Assembly: GCA_020634415.1 (NCBI GenBank) | Contig: JACKBT010000002.1 | Span: 1-64,000 of the forward strand | Source: Ardenticatenaceae bacterium | Lineage (GTDB): Bacteria; Chloroflexota; Anaerolineae; Promineifilales; Promineifilaceae | Direction: 5' to 3' | DNA length: 64,000 bases | Shown here: one piece after another, positions 17,087 through 25,483 of the stretch | How the letters are laid out: every line of letters starts with the position of its first letter | Position numbering within the stretch: the first letter of the stretch is position 1 | Position numbers and translations under genes: made by a program | The notes under the pieces: generated by a model | Databases searched by the model: none | The model's input: only the letters and a program-made list of their open reading frames with translations | What the model was told of the DNA's origin: nothing

Positions 17087-17971
17087 ATGTTGTCTAAAGT
17101 CATCACCCTTTTTACCATCCTATTACTGCTGATAGCTTGCACCCCAGTTCAGGCCGCGCCCACAGCCCAGCCTGTGCAACTGGTGATACCCACACGCCCG
17201 TTAACGGCCGTTACCGACAACCCCCTGCTGCCCATCCTCCTGCCCAACGAAGCCAACCAATGGATCACCTACCGCGACAGCTTAACCAACTTTGGCTTGG
17301 CCCTGCCCCAACAATGGCGCATCACCCCCACCTCGCCCGCCGCTGCCTCGCCCCACCTCACCCTGGCCAACTTCGACACCAGCTTAATAGACACAAACTG
17401 TGCCTGGCCGGAAGGGCTGGTGCAAGTTGCCTTCAGTGGTTGGCAAACTGCCGCCGAGCAGCCCACCTTGGATTGGATTGGCACACAATTCACCACCGTA
17501 CAATCCCTTGCCGCCGCCGCGAACGGCCGTTACGCTGGCTACCTCCTCACCACCGACCAACAACAAACCCTCATCCTCCGCCTCACCCCCAGCCTCATCG
17601 TGCAAATCCAAGTCACCCCCCAACCCGCCTGGCAGCTTGCCGACGTACAAGGCATCCTCAACTCCCTGGCCGCCCCCAACGAAGCCATAGACACACCCGC
17701 CGTCTCCCCCACCGATCCCCAGGCCATCCCCACCTTTTGCCGCGAAGCCGCCACCCTCTACGCCGGGGCTGGCGAACATTTTGCCCCAGTCGGCCTGCTG
17801 CTTGCCCATGATTCGCTGCCCATTATCGGCCATTCCCACGACGGCCGTTGGCTCAAACTCCTCTACCCCAACACCCCAGACCACACCGCCTGGGCCTCCC
17901 TCCAAGACACCATCGCCACCAGCGGCAAACCACCCATCGAAGCCATACAGGTACGCCCTGGTAATGGCTAA
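17087..17971 (+). CDS. Lipoprotein with C-terminal SH3-like domain
   Basis: AGGAGG lies 4 bases before the ATG at 17087, which decides the start over in-frame codons further upstream. Residues 1-18 form a lipoprotein signal ending in LLIAC, so Cys18 should be lipidated. Residues about 50-205 form an extracellular domain opening ITYRDSLTNFGLALPQQWRI, like the small domain of the lipoprotein at 5512. Residues about 222-282 (CREAATLYAGAGEHFAPVG to AWASLQDTI) look like a bacterial SH3 domain, which often binds cell wall or peptides. Function unknown. It is divergent from carA. Confidence 0.75.
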   Translation: MLSKVITLFTILLLLIACTPVQAAPTAQPVQLVIPTRPLTAVTDNPLLPILLPNEANQWITYRDSLTNFGLALPQQWRITPTSPAAASPHLTLANFDTSLIDTNCAWPEGLVQVAFSGWQTAAEQPTLDWIGTQFTTVQSLAAAANGRYAGYLLTTDQQQTLILRLTPSLIVQIQVTPQPAWQLADVQGILNSLAAPNEAIDTPAVSPTDPQAIPTFCREAATLYAGAGEHFAPVGLLLAHDSLPIIGHSHDGRWLKLLYPNTPDHTAWASLQDTIATSGKPPIEAIQVRPGNG

Positions 17972-18011
17972 GTATAGTGGGCAAGGGCATAATCTGGCAT
18001 TTTCTTGGAGA

Positions 18012-18119
18012 CTAGCAGTTTGTGGGAGAACCCCAATTTGTAGCCGCGAAATCCCTTTCGCGCTCGGGGAACGCGGTAAGGATACCGCGCCTACGACCAC
18101 TTTTCCGACAGCCTGCTAG
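18012..18119 (+). mobile_element. MITE-like element family 1, copy 1 (108 bp)
   Basis: The ends are inverted repeats of the form CTAGCAG-NN-TGTCGGA (one further mismatch in this copy). The sequence matches the reverse complement of 58179-58286 with a single difference by my reading. It is non-coding and has no transposase, so it would need one in trans. Its last two bases overlap a heptamer array. Confidence 0.85.
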
Positions 18120-18163
18120 AGACTAGAGATTGGAGACTGCTCAGTCTCTAGTCTCCAATCTCC
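18118..18163. repeat. Inverted heptamer array (GGAGACT type)
   Basis: AGAGACT, AGAGATT, GGAGACT; 4-base loop; AGTCTCT, AGTCTCC, AATCTCC. The arms pair over 21 bp with few mismatches. It directly follows a MITE end and lies between convergent genes. Confidence 0.85.
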
Positions 18164-18273
18164 TTTAGCGTAATGTAACTTTCAACTCCATCTCAATCTC
18201 CCCCCTGGCAGCCAAGTTATCGCCTGGATCGAATAAAGCGTAAACCGTAAAACGTCATTCTGTTAATGACATT

Positions 18274-21200
18274 TTACGCATGACGTTTTACCTCCTCCCC
18301 AATCTCCCGATGCAGTGGCACACCCTCCCAGAAAAAGCGGCGGCGTTCCTCATCCACAATCGAAGCCGCCTGCTGCTGCCAAAGCTCATGCGCCCGCTGC
18401 AGCACCACCAGCGCCCGCTCATCCCCATTCGCCACCAGCACCCGATAACAAGTCATCAAAATCCGCAGCGGTTGGAAACTGCCCCGCAAATAGGGCGACC
18501 CCGCCCGCAAAATCTCATCCACATACTGCTGCGCCTTCCGCAGCGACTTCTGCCGCCACAGCGCATACGCCAATCCCCCCCAAGAATCCAACAACAGATG
18601 CGCCTCACCCGTCTTTTGCCGCAGTTGAACCGCCTGCTGCAACACCGTTATCGCCTCATTCATCCGCCCCAACCCCACCAGCGCATACCCCAAATTCGTC
18701 AGGGCAAAACCCTGCGATGACGGATGCTGCAACGCCTGCGTCAGCGACAAAGCCTGCTGACTGTAATCATAGGCCATCACCTCATCCCCCATCATATGAT
18801 GCAGTAAGCCCAAACCCGCCAGCAGCAAAGCCTCCCCCTTACGATAACCAATCTGCCGCGCCAGCCGCAGCCCAGCCAGCAAATGCCCCTTCGCCGCGTC
18901 AAAATCGGCCGTTGCCAGACACACATGCCCCAGCAAATTCAACGTAATCGCCTGCCCCTTGCGGAAATGCAGTTCACGATGAATCTTGAGCGCCTCCATC
19001 ACATAATCCAGCGCCCGCCCAAACTGCCCATACACCGCCGCCAAATTCCCCAGGCTGTGATACACCCATGCCTCCCCCATCCGATTCCCAATCTCCTGCT
19101 GAATCGGCAGCACCTCGGCAAAATACTGTTCCGCCTCCTCAAAACGCCCTTGCCCCAGTGCCAGCAGTCCCAAACTATTCAACACCTGCCCCAACCCCCG
19201 CAAATCCCCAATCTCCCGCTTAATCCGCAGCGCATCTTCATGATAAGCCAGCGCTAAAGCCAATTCGCCCTGGTTGCCAGCAATATTGCCTAACGTGTTG
19301 AGCGTATCCCCCTCGCCATTGCGGTCACTAATCTCCCGCTTAATCCGCAGCGACTGCTCGGCAAACTGCCGCGCTGTCTCATAATTGCCCTGATTAGCCC
19401 AGGCTCCTGCCAAATCATCCAGCGTCGTTCCTTCACCATGCCGGTCGCCAATTTCGCGCAAGATTTGCAACGCCTCTTCGTGATACGTAACGGCTTTGGT
19501 GAACTCACCTTGCAGCCGCGAGGCACTGCCCAGGCTGTTCAAGCTCTGCCCCTCACCGCGCCGGTCGCCAATCTCGCGCCGTATGGAGAGGGCTTGCCGA
19601 TGATATTCACGCGCTTTGGCCGAATCACCCTGGCCCCGGGCTACCAGACCCAAATCACGCAAACTATCGGCTTTCAACTGGTGTGCGCCAATTTTCTGGG
19701 CCAGTTCTAAGGCTTTTTCCAGGTGGGGCTGGGCATGAATGTATGTGCCCTGATTGGTCAAGGCGCGGCCCCATTGCAAATAACCGGCCGCTTCAATTTC
19801 TCGGTCGCCACACTGCTCGGCCAACTGAATAGCTTCTTGCGCGGCCACAATGGCGGTGGGATAGTTGCTGGTGGCAGCGGCAAAATTAGCCCAACGCACA
19901 TAAACGGCCGCTTGCTGTCGCTCCTCACCCAATTCATACGCCACCGCTTCCAAAGCCGTCAAATCCTGCTCCTGCGCCTCGCGCAGCCCCTGCAAATTAT
20001 AGACACTCTCCCGCGCCAGCAGCAGCTCATATCGGGCCTGATAATCATCCACCTTCGTCAACTCCAACGCCCGGCTCAGATAATGCACCGCCTCCGCATT
20101 GGCAAATTGCAGCACTGCCTGATGCCCCGCCAGCGTCGCATAATGCCGCTCCCGCGCCACATTGCCCGCATGGTGATGATGATGGACAAGCAGAGACAAA
20201 ACCAGCGACGAGGGCTGGGGGGCTTCATCTTGTTCACGGCCGTTTGTCTGCAACCCATACGTCTTCTCATACCACACCGCCACCGCATCATGAAGCTGCC
20301 GCCGTTGTTCGTACAGCAGCAAATTGTAAGCCACCTCCTGCGTAATGATGTGATTAAAGGTGTAAGACAGCTCCGGCTCCGGCGAATCCATCGTCGTCAA
20401 CGCCCGCTGCTCCAACTGCTGCAAATATTGCGGCAGGCGCGGCTTATCCTCGCCAATCGGGTACACATCGCGCAGGGTGTTATAGGCAAAAAAACGGCCG
20501 ATCACACTCGCCACCTTCAACGTCAACTGTTCACCCGGCAGCAGCCTGTCAATCCGGCTCATCACAATCCCCTGCACCGTATCTGGCAAACTCAACGCCT
20601 CAAAATCCACCTGCGGCGACACCTGGCACGCCCCATTAATAATCGTCACATACCCCGTATCCCGCAGCGTAAAGGCCAACTCCTCACTAAAAAACGGGTT
20701 GCCCCCCCCCTTCTCCAAAATCAAATCCGCCACCGGCCCTGGCAAAGCAGCCACCCCCAAGCGATTCTGAATCAGCAGCAGCGTCTCCTCTGCCGACAAC
20801 GTGTCTAGCGTGAGGTGGTGGGCGTTATCGGCCGTTACCAACTGCTCATACACCTCTGGGCGCGGCTCAGGAATAGGGCGCAGCGCCAACACCAACAAGC
20901 AAGGCCGCACCCGTCGGCTCACCGCCAACACCAAATCCCACGACACCGAATCCAGCAGATGAGCATCCTCCAAAATAATCAGCTTGGGCGAACGATTGAC
21001 CGAATCTTGCAGCAGCCGAATCAGCAAATCGCGGGTGTTATCCGCCCGTGTCTGCCCCGTCATCTGCGCCGTCAACTCATTATCAGGCAAATTAAAGGGC
21101 AAGATTGGGTTCAGCAGCGAAATTCGCTCCAAAATCTCCGGCTCATCCTCCAGCAAATTGTGCAAATGGCGCTGCTGCGCTTGCGGATCAACCAATATGC

Positions 21201-22776
21201 CAATATCAAACATCTGGCTGAACACATTGCGCCAGGCATGGTAAGAGGCCGCCCGCTCAATCGTCGTGCCACTGCCCACAAAAGCACCCACGCGCATGGC
21301 CTCTGCCTGTCGCTGCAAATTATTCACCAACTGCGACTTGCCAATACCAGCCTCGCCCTCAATTACAATCGTCTGGCTCTTGCCTTGCATCAACTGCTGC
21401 AAGGCTTCATTCAAAACCATGCGCTCTTTTTCGCGCCCTACAATGGTGGTAGCCTCCTCGCTGTGGATGGCCGGCCGCTTCTCTCCCAGAGGGCGATACA
21501 CCGGCACAAGGCCCTGCTTGCCCTTAATGGGAATCGGCTCCAGCGTGGCAAAGTGGAGGCGGCTCTTGGCTTCCTCAAATGTAACCTCATCACACAAAAT
21601 AGGAACATCGCCCGGTGGCGTGTGGGCGACGGCATTTTGCATCAGCCGGGCGGCCATATTAACCACATCACCAATCATGGTGTATTCGCGGCGCGTGCTG
21701 TTGCCAATCGTGCCACAGAAGGCCCGCCCGGTGGTTACGCCCGCGGCACAAGGGAACCCTAATTCGGTTAAGGCTGTGTACAAGGCCCGTGCCGCCTGTA
21801 CGGCCAAAACGGCATCATCCTCATGGGCTAAGGGCGGCAGCCCCAGCGCGGCCAGCAGTGTCAGCCCCTTGTCATCTACGCTAATTTTGTTGACGCTGCC
21901 TTCAAAACGGTAAAGGGTGGCCTGCAAGGTTTCCATGATGGCCTGGGCGCGATCCAGGGTGGTGTCGGGGTTCAGGCCGGGCAGGGTCATGAAGATGACA
22001 CTGACGCGGCGCAAGTCGGCCAGCCAATCTGTTTGCCGCGCATTGAGCCGTGCTTTAATTGCGCCGGGGAGGTAGGCATAGAGGGCATCTTTGGCGCTTT
22101 CGGGCAGCATGGGTGTTTGGCGTGGCTGCAAGGTGACGGGGCTGTGGATGGTTTGTAACTGCACGTAGCCGGATTCATATTTGTAGCCCAGGCAGCGGTC
22201 CATAATCTGCTGCCAGGCGGAAGGGGCGACGACGACCTGGCCGGGTTGGGCGAATTTTTCGGCGATGCTGACTTCGGATAGGGGGATGCCGTTGATGATG
22301 AATTCCCAACGGCCGTTACGCCCCCCCAAATGCCCGCTGTTCACCTCGCCAGCACTAATGCTAATTTTGAGCAAAAGCCGCTGCCGCTTTTCGCCAGCCC
22401 GAAAGCCCATCATCTGCACTTGCAAGGCCAAAGCCGCCTGCGCCGCCTGCATCGTCGCCTGGCCCAAATCCGTTGACGGCCATAAGGCCAACAAACTGTC
22501 CCCCGCAAATTTGACAATATCCCCGCCGTAGGCGGTGACGGTATCCACCAACTGCCCAAAGTAGTCGTTCAAAATGCGCGACAGATTTTCCACGCCAGCC
22601 GGGCCGCTGTTCACCAAGTCTTCGGTGAGCGGGGTGAAGCCGGAGATGTCGGCAAAGAGAACGGCCGTATCAAAACGATCCTCTTTGGCTTGTGCCAGCG
22701 GCGTGGGGTCAGCGGCAACTTGCCGCGCCACTAGAGAGGGAACGTAACCAGCCAGGGCATCAATAAAAGTGGACAT
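18274..22776 (-). CDS. Two cyclase-homology domains, AAA-type ATPase and TPR array
   Basis: Starting from ATG 22776 (MSTFIDALAG) the protein has 1500 residues. A longer frame begins at 22821. Domain 1 (about 34-185) is a class III nucleotide cyclase domain, LFADISGFTPLTE with the metal Asp and GGDIVKFAGDSLLA. Domain 2 (about 257-405) is a second such domain in which the first metal-binding strand reads VSVIFMTLPG, so that Asp is lost, while the later GNSTRREYTMIGDVVNMAARLM is well kept. An ATPase of the STAND/AAA type follows, with Walker A GEAGIGKS at about 474-481. About 15 tetratricopeptide repeats (about 850-1450) come next, many with consensus GDRxGEGxxLNxLG. The order matches soluble adenylyl cyclases. 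It is probably a cytosolic signalling hub; cyclase activity is likely but not certain. Confidence 0.9.
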   Translation of the reverse strand: MSTFIDALAGYVPSLVARQVAADPTPLAQAKEDRFDTAVLFADISGFTPLTEDLVNSGPAGVENLSRILNDYFGQLVDTVTAYGGDIVKFAGDSLLALWPSTDLGQATMQAAQAALALQVQMMGFRAGEKRQRLLLKISISAGEVNSGHLGGRNGRWEFIINGIPLSEVSIAEKFAQPGQVVVAPSAWQQIMDRCLGYKYESGYVQLQTIHSPVTLQPRQTPMLPESAKDALYAYLPGAIKARLNARQTDWLADLRRVSVIFMTLPGLNPDTTLDRAQAIMETLQATLYRFEGSVNKISVDDKGLTLLAALGLPPLAHEDDAVLAVQAARALYTALTELGFPCAAGVTTGRAFCGTIGNSTRREYTMIGDVVNMAARLMQNAVAHTPPGDVPILCDEVTFEEAKSRLHFATLEPIPIKGKQGLVPVYRPLGEKRPAIHSEEATTIVGREKERMVLNEALQQLMQGKSQTIVIEGEAGIGKSQLVNNLQRQAEAMRVGAFVGSGTTIERAASYHAWRNVFSQMFDIGILVDPQAQQRHLHNLLEDEPEILERISLLNPILPFNLPDNELTAQMTGQTRADNTRDLLIRLLQDSVNRSPKLIILEDAHLLDSVSWDLVLAVSRRVRPCLLVLALRPIPEPRPEVYEQLVTADNAHHLTLDTLSAEETLLLIQNRLGVAALPGPVADLILEKGGGNPFFSEELAFTLRDTGYVTIINGACQVSPQVDFEALSLPDTVQGIVMSRIDRLLPGEQLTLKVASVIGRFFAYNTLRDVYPIGEDKPRLPQYLQQLEQRALTTMDSPEPELSYTFNHIITQEVAYNLLLYEQRRQLHDAVAVWYEKTYGLQTNGREQDEAPQPSSLVLSLLVHHHHHAGNVARERHYATLAGHQAVLQFANAEAVHYLSRALELTKVDDYQARYELLLARESVYNLQGLREAQEQDLTALEAVAYELGEERQQAAVYVRWANFAAATSNYPTAIVAAQEAIQLAEQCGDREIEAAGYLQWGRALTNQGTYIHAQPHLEKALELAQKIGAHQLKADSLRDLGLVARGQGDSAKAREYHRQALSIRREIGDRRGEGQSLNSLGSASRLQGEFTKAVTYHEEALQILREIGDRHGEGTTLDDLAGAWANQGNYETARQFAEQSLRIKREISDRNGEGDTLNTLGNIAGNQGELALALAYHEDALRIKREIGDLRGLGQVLNSLGLLALGQGRFEEAEQYFAEVLPIQQEIGNRMGEAWVYHSLGNLAAVYGQFGRALDYVMEALKIHRELHFRKGQAITLNLLGHVCLATADFDAAKGHLLAGLRLARQIGYRKGEALLLAGLGLLHHMMGDEVMAYDYSQQALSLTQALQHPSSQGFALTNLGYALVGLGRMNEAITVLQQAVQLRQKTGEAHLLLDSWGGLAYALWRQKSLRKAQQYVDEILRAGSPYLRGSFQPLRILMTCYRVLVANGDERALVVLQRAHELWQQQAASIVDEERRRFFWEGVPLHREIGEEVKRHA

Positions 22777-23020
22777 GTTGTGTGCAATCTTCCCGTTCAG
22801 GCAACGGCCGTTTCTTATCAATCAGCCTTGCCAGGATGGGCCAAGTTTACTTGAACCCTCCAGCAAAGTCTATGCTATTGCTTTAGCCAACGGCCGTTGC
22901 CCCTGCTTTGCGCAAAAACATGAGCTTTTGCCACGTTAAATGATGATGTTACTCACTTGCTTCCCGCCTAACGACACCATACTTTTAGCATAAGCATGTC
23001 CCCAAAGGAGGAGGAACACC

Positions 23021-23449
23021 ATGAACAGTACCAGAACCATTCTTATCCCCTACCGTAACAATGCCCAATTGCAGTCGGGCATGATGGCCGCCAGCCGCAC
23101 CTTAATCCGGGAACGCCCGGCGGAGTTAACCCTGTTTCATTTGCCCGGCGAAACGTTTGATGAGCCGTTTGTGTTGGCGATTCGCGGGATATACGGCCGT
23201 TCGGCCTGCCACCCCCTGCACCTACATCTGGCAACGGCCGTTGCCGATTCCGAAGATGCCATCAAAGCCTACAACCAAAAACACGATATAGATTTTGTCG
23301 TCATCCCCTGGTGCACTCACCTCACCCCCGAATTGCTGGGCGAACCCTACGAGATCACCCCCTACGCCACCATCGTCCGCTGCCTCAAACAAACCCAACT
23401 CATGCAGCTCCTAACCGACACCGGTCAGGAGCATTGTTTGTTGCACTAA
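23021..23449 (+). CDS. Unknown small protein, weakly USP-like
   Basis: This 142-residue protein has AAAGGAGGAGG in a good ribosome-binding position. The opening TRTILIPYRNNAQLQSGMMAASRTLIRE, then LTLFHLP, resembles the alternating strand-helix pattern of universal stress protein domains, but the ATP loop (G-x2-G-x9-G-S/T) is absent. A later strand DIDFVVIPWCTHLTPELLG fits the same fold. I cannot assign a function. It is divergent from the giant cyclase gene. Confidence 0.65.
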   Translation: MNSTRTILIPYRNNAQLQSGMMAASRTLIRERPAELTLFHLPGETFDEPFVLAIRGIYGRSACHPLHLHLATAVADSEDAIKAYNQKHDIDFVVIPWCTHLTPELLGEPYEITPYATIVRCLKQTQLMQLLTDTGQEHCLLH

Positions 23450-23458
23450 ATTTAACTG

Positions 23459-24682
23459 CTATTCCGCCACACTCACATCAAATGTGCCATCAGTGACTTG
23501 AATGGATAGTTTATCGCCGGCATTAACCTGTGGCACGGTGCGGATGAGACGGCCGTTTTCATCGCGCACAATGGCATAACCACGAGAAAGCGTTGCCAGG
23601 GGGCTAACGGCCGTTAACTTCGCCGCCGCCAAATCCAACCGCCCCTGCCACCGGTCCAGCCGCTTGTGCATCGCCCTGTCCAATCGCGCCCCCAGCATAT
23701 CCACCCGCTGCCGGTTATTATCCAGGCGCAAGCGCGGGCTGAGATGGGTTAAAGCCCGGCTCAGTGTGTCCACTTCCCGTTTATGAGCCGTCAGGCGTGC
23801 CTGCATCTCCATTGTTAGCCGTGTTTGCCAGGCTTGCAATAACGGCCGTATCTCCCCCAAATCCGGCACCGCCACCTCCGCCGCTGCCGACGGCGTAGGC
23901 GCACGCAAATCCGCCACAAAGTCAGTCATCGTAAAATCTATCTCATGGCCCACACCACTGATGATGGGGTGCTGCGCCGCAAACACCGCCCGCACCACCT
24001 GCTCGTCATTAAAAGCCCACAAATCTTCCATACTGCCCCCGCCTCGGGCGATGATAATGGTGTCTATATCGGAACGGCCGTCCAGCCACTGCAACGCCCG
24101 CACAATCTGCGGTGGGGCCAAATCCCCCTGCACCAACGTCGGCGCAATCAACACCGACACCAGCGGCCAACGCCGCTGCAACACATGCAAAATATCCCGC
24201 AAAGCCGCGGCATCCGCCGAAGTCACAATGCCAATCTTGCGCGGAAACGGCGGAATCGGCTGTTTGTGCTCCACCGCAAACAGCCCCTCCTGCTCCAAAC
24301 GCTGCTTCAAACGCTCAAAAGCCACCGCCAAATCACCCCGTCCCGCCTGCACCAACTGCTCCGCATAAAGCTGATAAACCCCACTGGCTTCATAGACCGA
24401 AATGCGCCCCCGTGCCATCACCGCGTCACCATTCTCGGGGAAAAAGAGCAGTTGCTCCGCCGCCGAACGCCACATAACGCACTTCAACTGCGCCTCATTG
24501 TCCTTCAGCGTAAAATAAAGATGCCCCGAACGCGCCCGCGTGAAGTTAGAGATTTCGCCCGTCACCTCCACCTCCTGCAAGCGCATATCCACCTCAAACA
24601 GCTCACGGATGTAGGTGGTAAGCTGGCTCACCGTCCATGATTCCCGACTTAACCTGCTGCGACCTCTTAAAAAACCTGCCAT
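23459..24682 (-). CDS. xseA: Exodeoxyribonuclease VII large subunit
   Basis: A 407-residue XseA. Together with the small subunit XseB it degrades single-stranded DNA to short oligonucleotides. Residues about 17-110 form the OB-fold DNA-binding domain (WTVSQLTTYIRELFE, VEVTGEISNFTRARSGHLYFTLKD). The catalytic domain includes IGIVTSADAAALRDI, TIIIARGGGSMEDLWAFND and ISGVGHEIDFTMTDFVAD. A coiled-coil region follows from about 280. It ends with SRGYAIVRDENGR, the usual C-terminal block. No xseB is visible in the window. It is convergent with the 23021 gene, 9 bases apart. Confidence 0.96.
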   Translation of the reverse strand: MAGFLRGRSRLSRESWTVSQLTTYIRELFEVDMRLQEVEVTGEISNFTRARSGHLYFTLKDNEAQLKCVMWRSAAEQLLFFPENGDAVMARGRISVYEASGVYQLYAEQLVQAGRGDLAVAFERLKQRLEQEGLFAVEHKQPIPPFPRKIGIVTSADAAALRDILHVLQRRWPLVSVLIAPTLVQGDLAPPQIVRALQWLDGRSDIDTIIIARGGGSMEDLWAFNDEQVVRAVFAAQHPIISGVGHEIDFTMTDFVADLRAPTPSAAAEVAVPDLGEIRPLLQAWQTRLTMEMQARLTAHKREVDTLSRALTHLSPRLRLDNNRQRVDMLGARLDRAMHKRLDRWQGRLDLAAAKLTAVSPLATLSRGYAIVRDENGRLIRTVPQVNAGDKLSIQVTDGTFDVSVAE

Positions 24683-24690
24683 GATTTTGT

Positions 24691-24741
24691 AAAACGTAAA
24701 GCGTCAAACGTAAGGCAATTACGTTTTATGCTTTACGCTTC
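24691..24741. repeat. Inverted heptamer array (AAACGT type)
   Basis: AAAACGT, AAAGCGT, CAAACGT; 9-base loop; ACGTTTT, ATGCTTT, ACGCTTC. It lies 3 bases from the stop codon of the upstream glycosylase gene (minus strand). Confidence 0.85.
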
Positions 24742-24744
24742 TCC

Positions 24745-25206
24745 CTACTTTTCTTGCTGTGCCCGCCACTCATGATACTCTGGCACATCTTCGCCCACCG
24801 ACCAAAAGAAGAAATAGGCCCCCATATCGCCCATAAATTTGAACCGCTTGCTGAATTTCTTAGCGCGGGCGTAGTAATCCAGGCCATCCATCGAGCGCAA
24901 GTAACCGTGCAGACTGCCATGCTCGGCGATCAATTCCTGGCAGATGCGGGCATTATGGACGGTGGCTTCAATTTTACGGCCGTTCCGCACAATCCCCTTA
25001 TCCTCCACCAATCGTTCCACATCCTCCGCCGTAAACGCCGCCACCCTGTCCACCTCAAACTCAGCAAACGCCTTTTGAAAATTAGGCCACTTCGTGCGAA
25101 TCACCTGCCAGCTAAAACCAGCCTGAAACACAGCCTGCGTAATCTTCTCCAAATAACCAGCATCATTCTCCGGCACGGCACGCGGAGGAACTTCATAATT
25201 GGGCAT
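24745..25206 (-). CDS. DNA-3-methyladenine glycosylase I-like protein (Tag family), short form
   Basis: GGAG lies 6 bases before ATG 25206, favouring a 153-residue protein (MPNYEVPP) over the ATG six bases earlier. The core GFSWQVIRTKWPNFQKAFAEF, then FTAEDVERLVEDKGIVRNGRKIEATVHNA, matches Tag, which removes 3-methyladenine from DNA. The N-terminal Cys-Trp segment and the C-terminal His/Cys pair that hold the zinc in E. coli Tag are absent, so this is a shorter, zinc-free relative. It precedes xseA on the same strand with a heptamer hairpin between. Glycosylase activity is probable but unproven. Confidence 0.8.
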   Translation of the reverse strand: MPNYEVPPRAVPENDAGYLEKITQAVFQAGFSWQVIRTKWPNFQKAFAEFEVDRVAAFTAEDVERLVEDKGIVRNGRKIEATVHNARICQELIAEHGSLHGYLRSMDGLDYYARAKKFSKRFKFMGDMGAYFFFWSVGEDVPEYHEWRAQQEK

Positions 25207-25224
25207 AATCATCTCCTTTCATCA

Positions 25225-25328
25225 GTATCAGTAGATCGAAACAGATCACGAGTGTGTTGTGGGGCGATTTTGTAAATCGCCTGAGCGATTTGCAAAATCG
25301 CTCTACAAGGATTTCGATCTACTGATAC
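25225..25328. mobile_element. MITE-like element family 2, copy 1
   Basis: Perfect terminal inverted repeats GTATCAGTAGATCGAAA / TTTCGATCTACTGATAC bound a 104-bp segment with internal GCGATTTTGTAAATCGC hairpins. It matches 58068-58163 in the same orientation with few differences and has no coding capacity. Confidence 0.85.
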
Positions 25329-25483
25329 CGGCCAAATACCTCACCCCATCTGCGGAGCGCAGCCCTTTGGAAACAGATTTGGAAACAGTTTTCATTAACC
25401 TACGAGCATAACGTATTTATACAGATGCAACTCGGCTGTCATACCCGCGTAGGAATGACCTGTGCAGGTACAAAGGAGCAATT

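Noticed and set aside
20815..21762. Long plus-strand frame opposite the cyclase-AAA-TPR gene
   Set aside because: Arg/Gln/His-rich antisense shadow of conserved ATPase-domain coding sequence.
23459..24682. An xseB gene next to xseA
   Set aside because: No small coiled frame matching XseB is present on either side; the neighbours are a Tag-like gene and an unknown protein.
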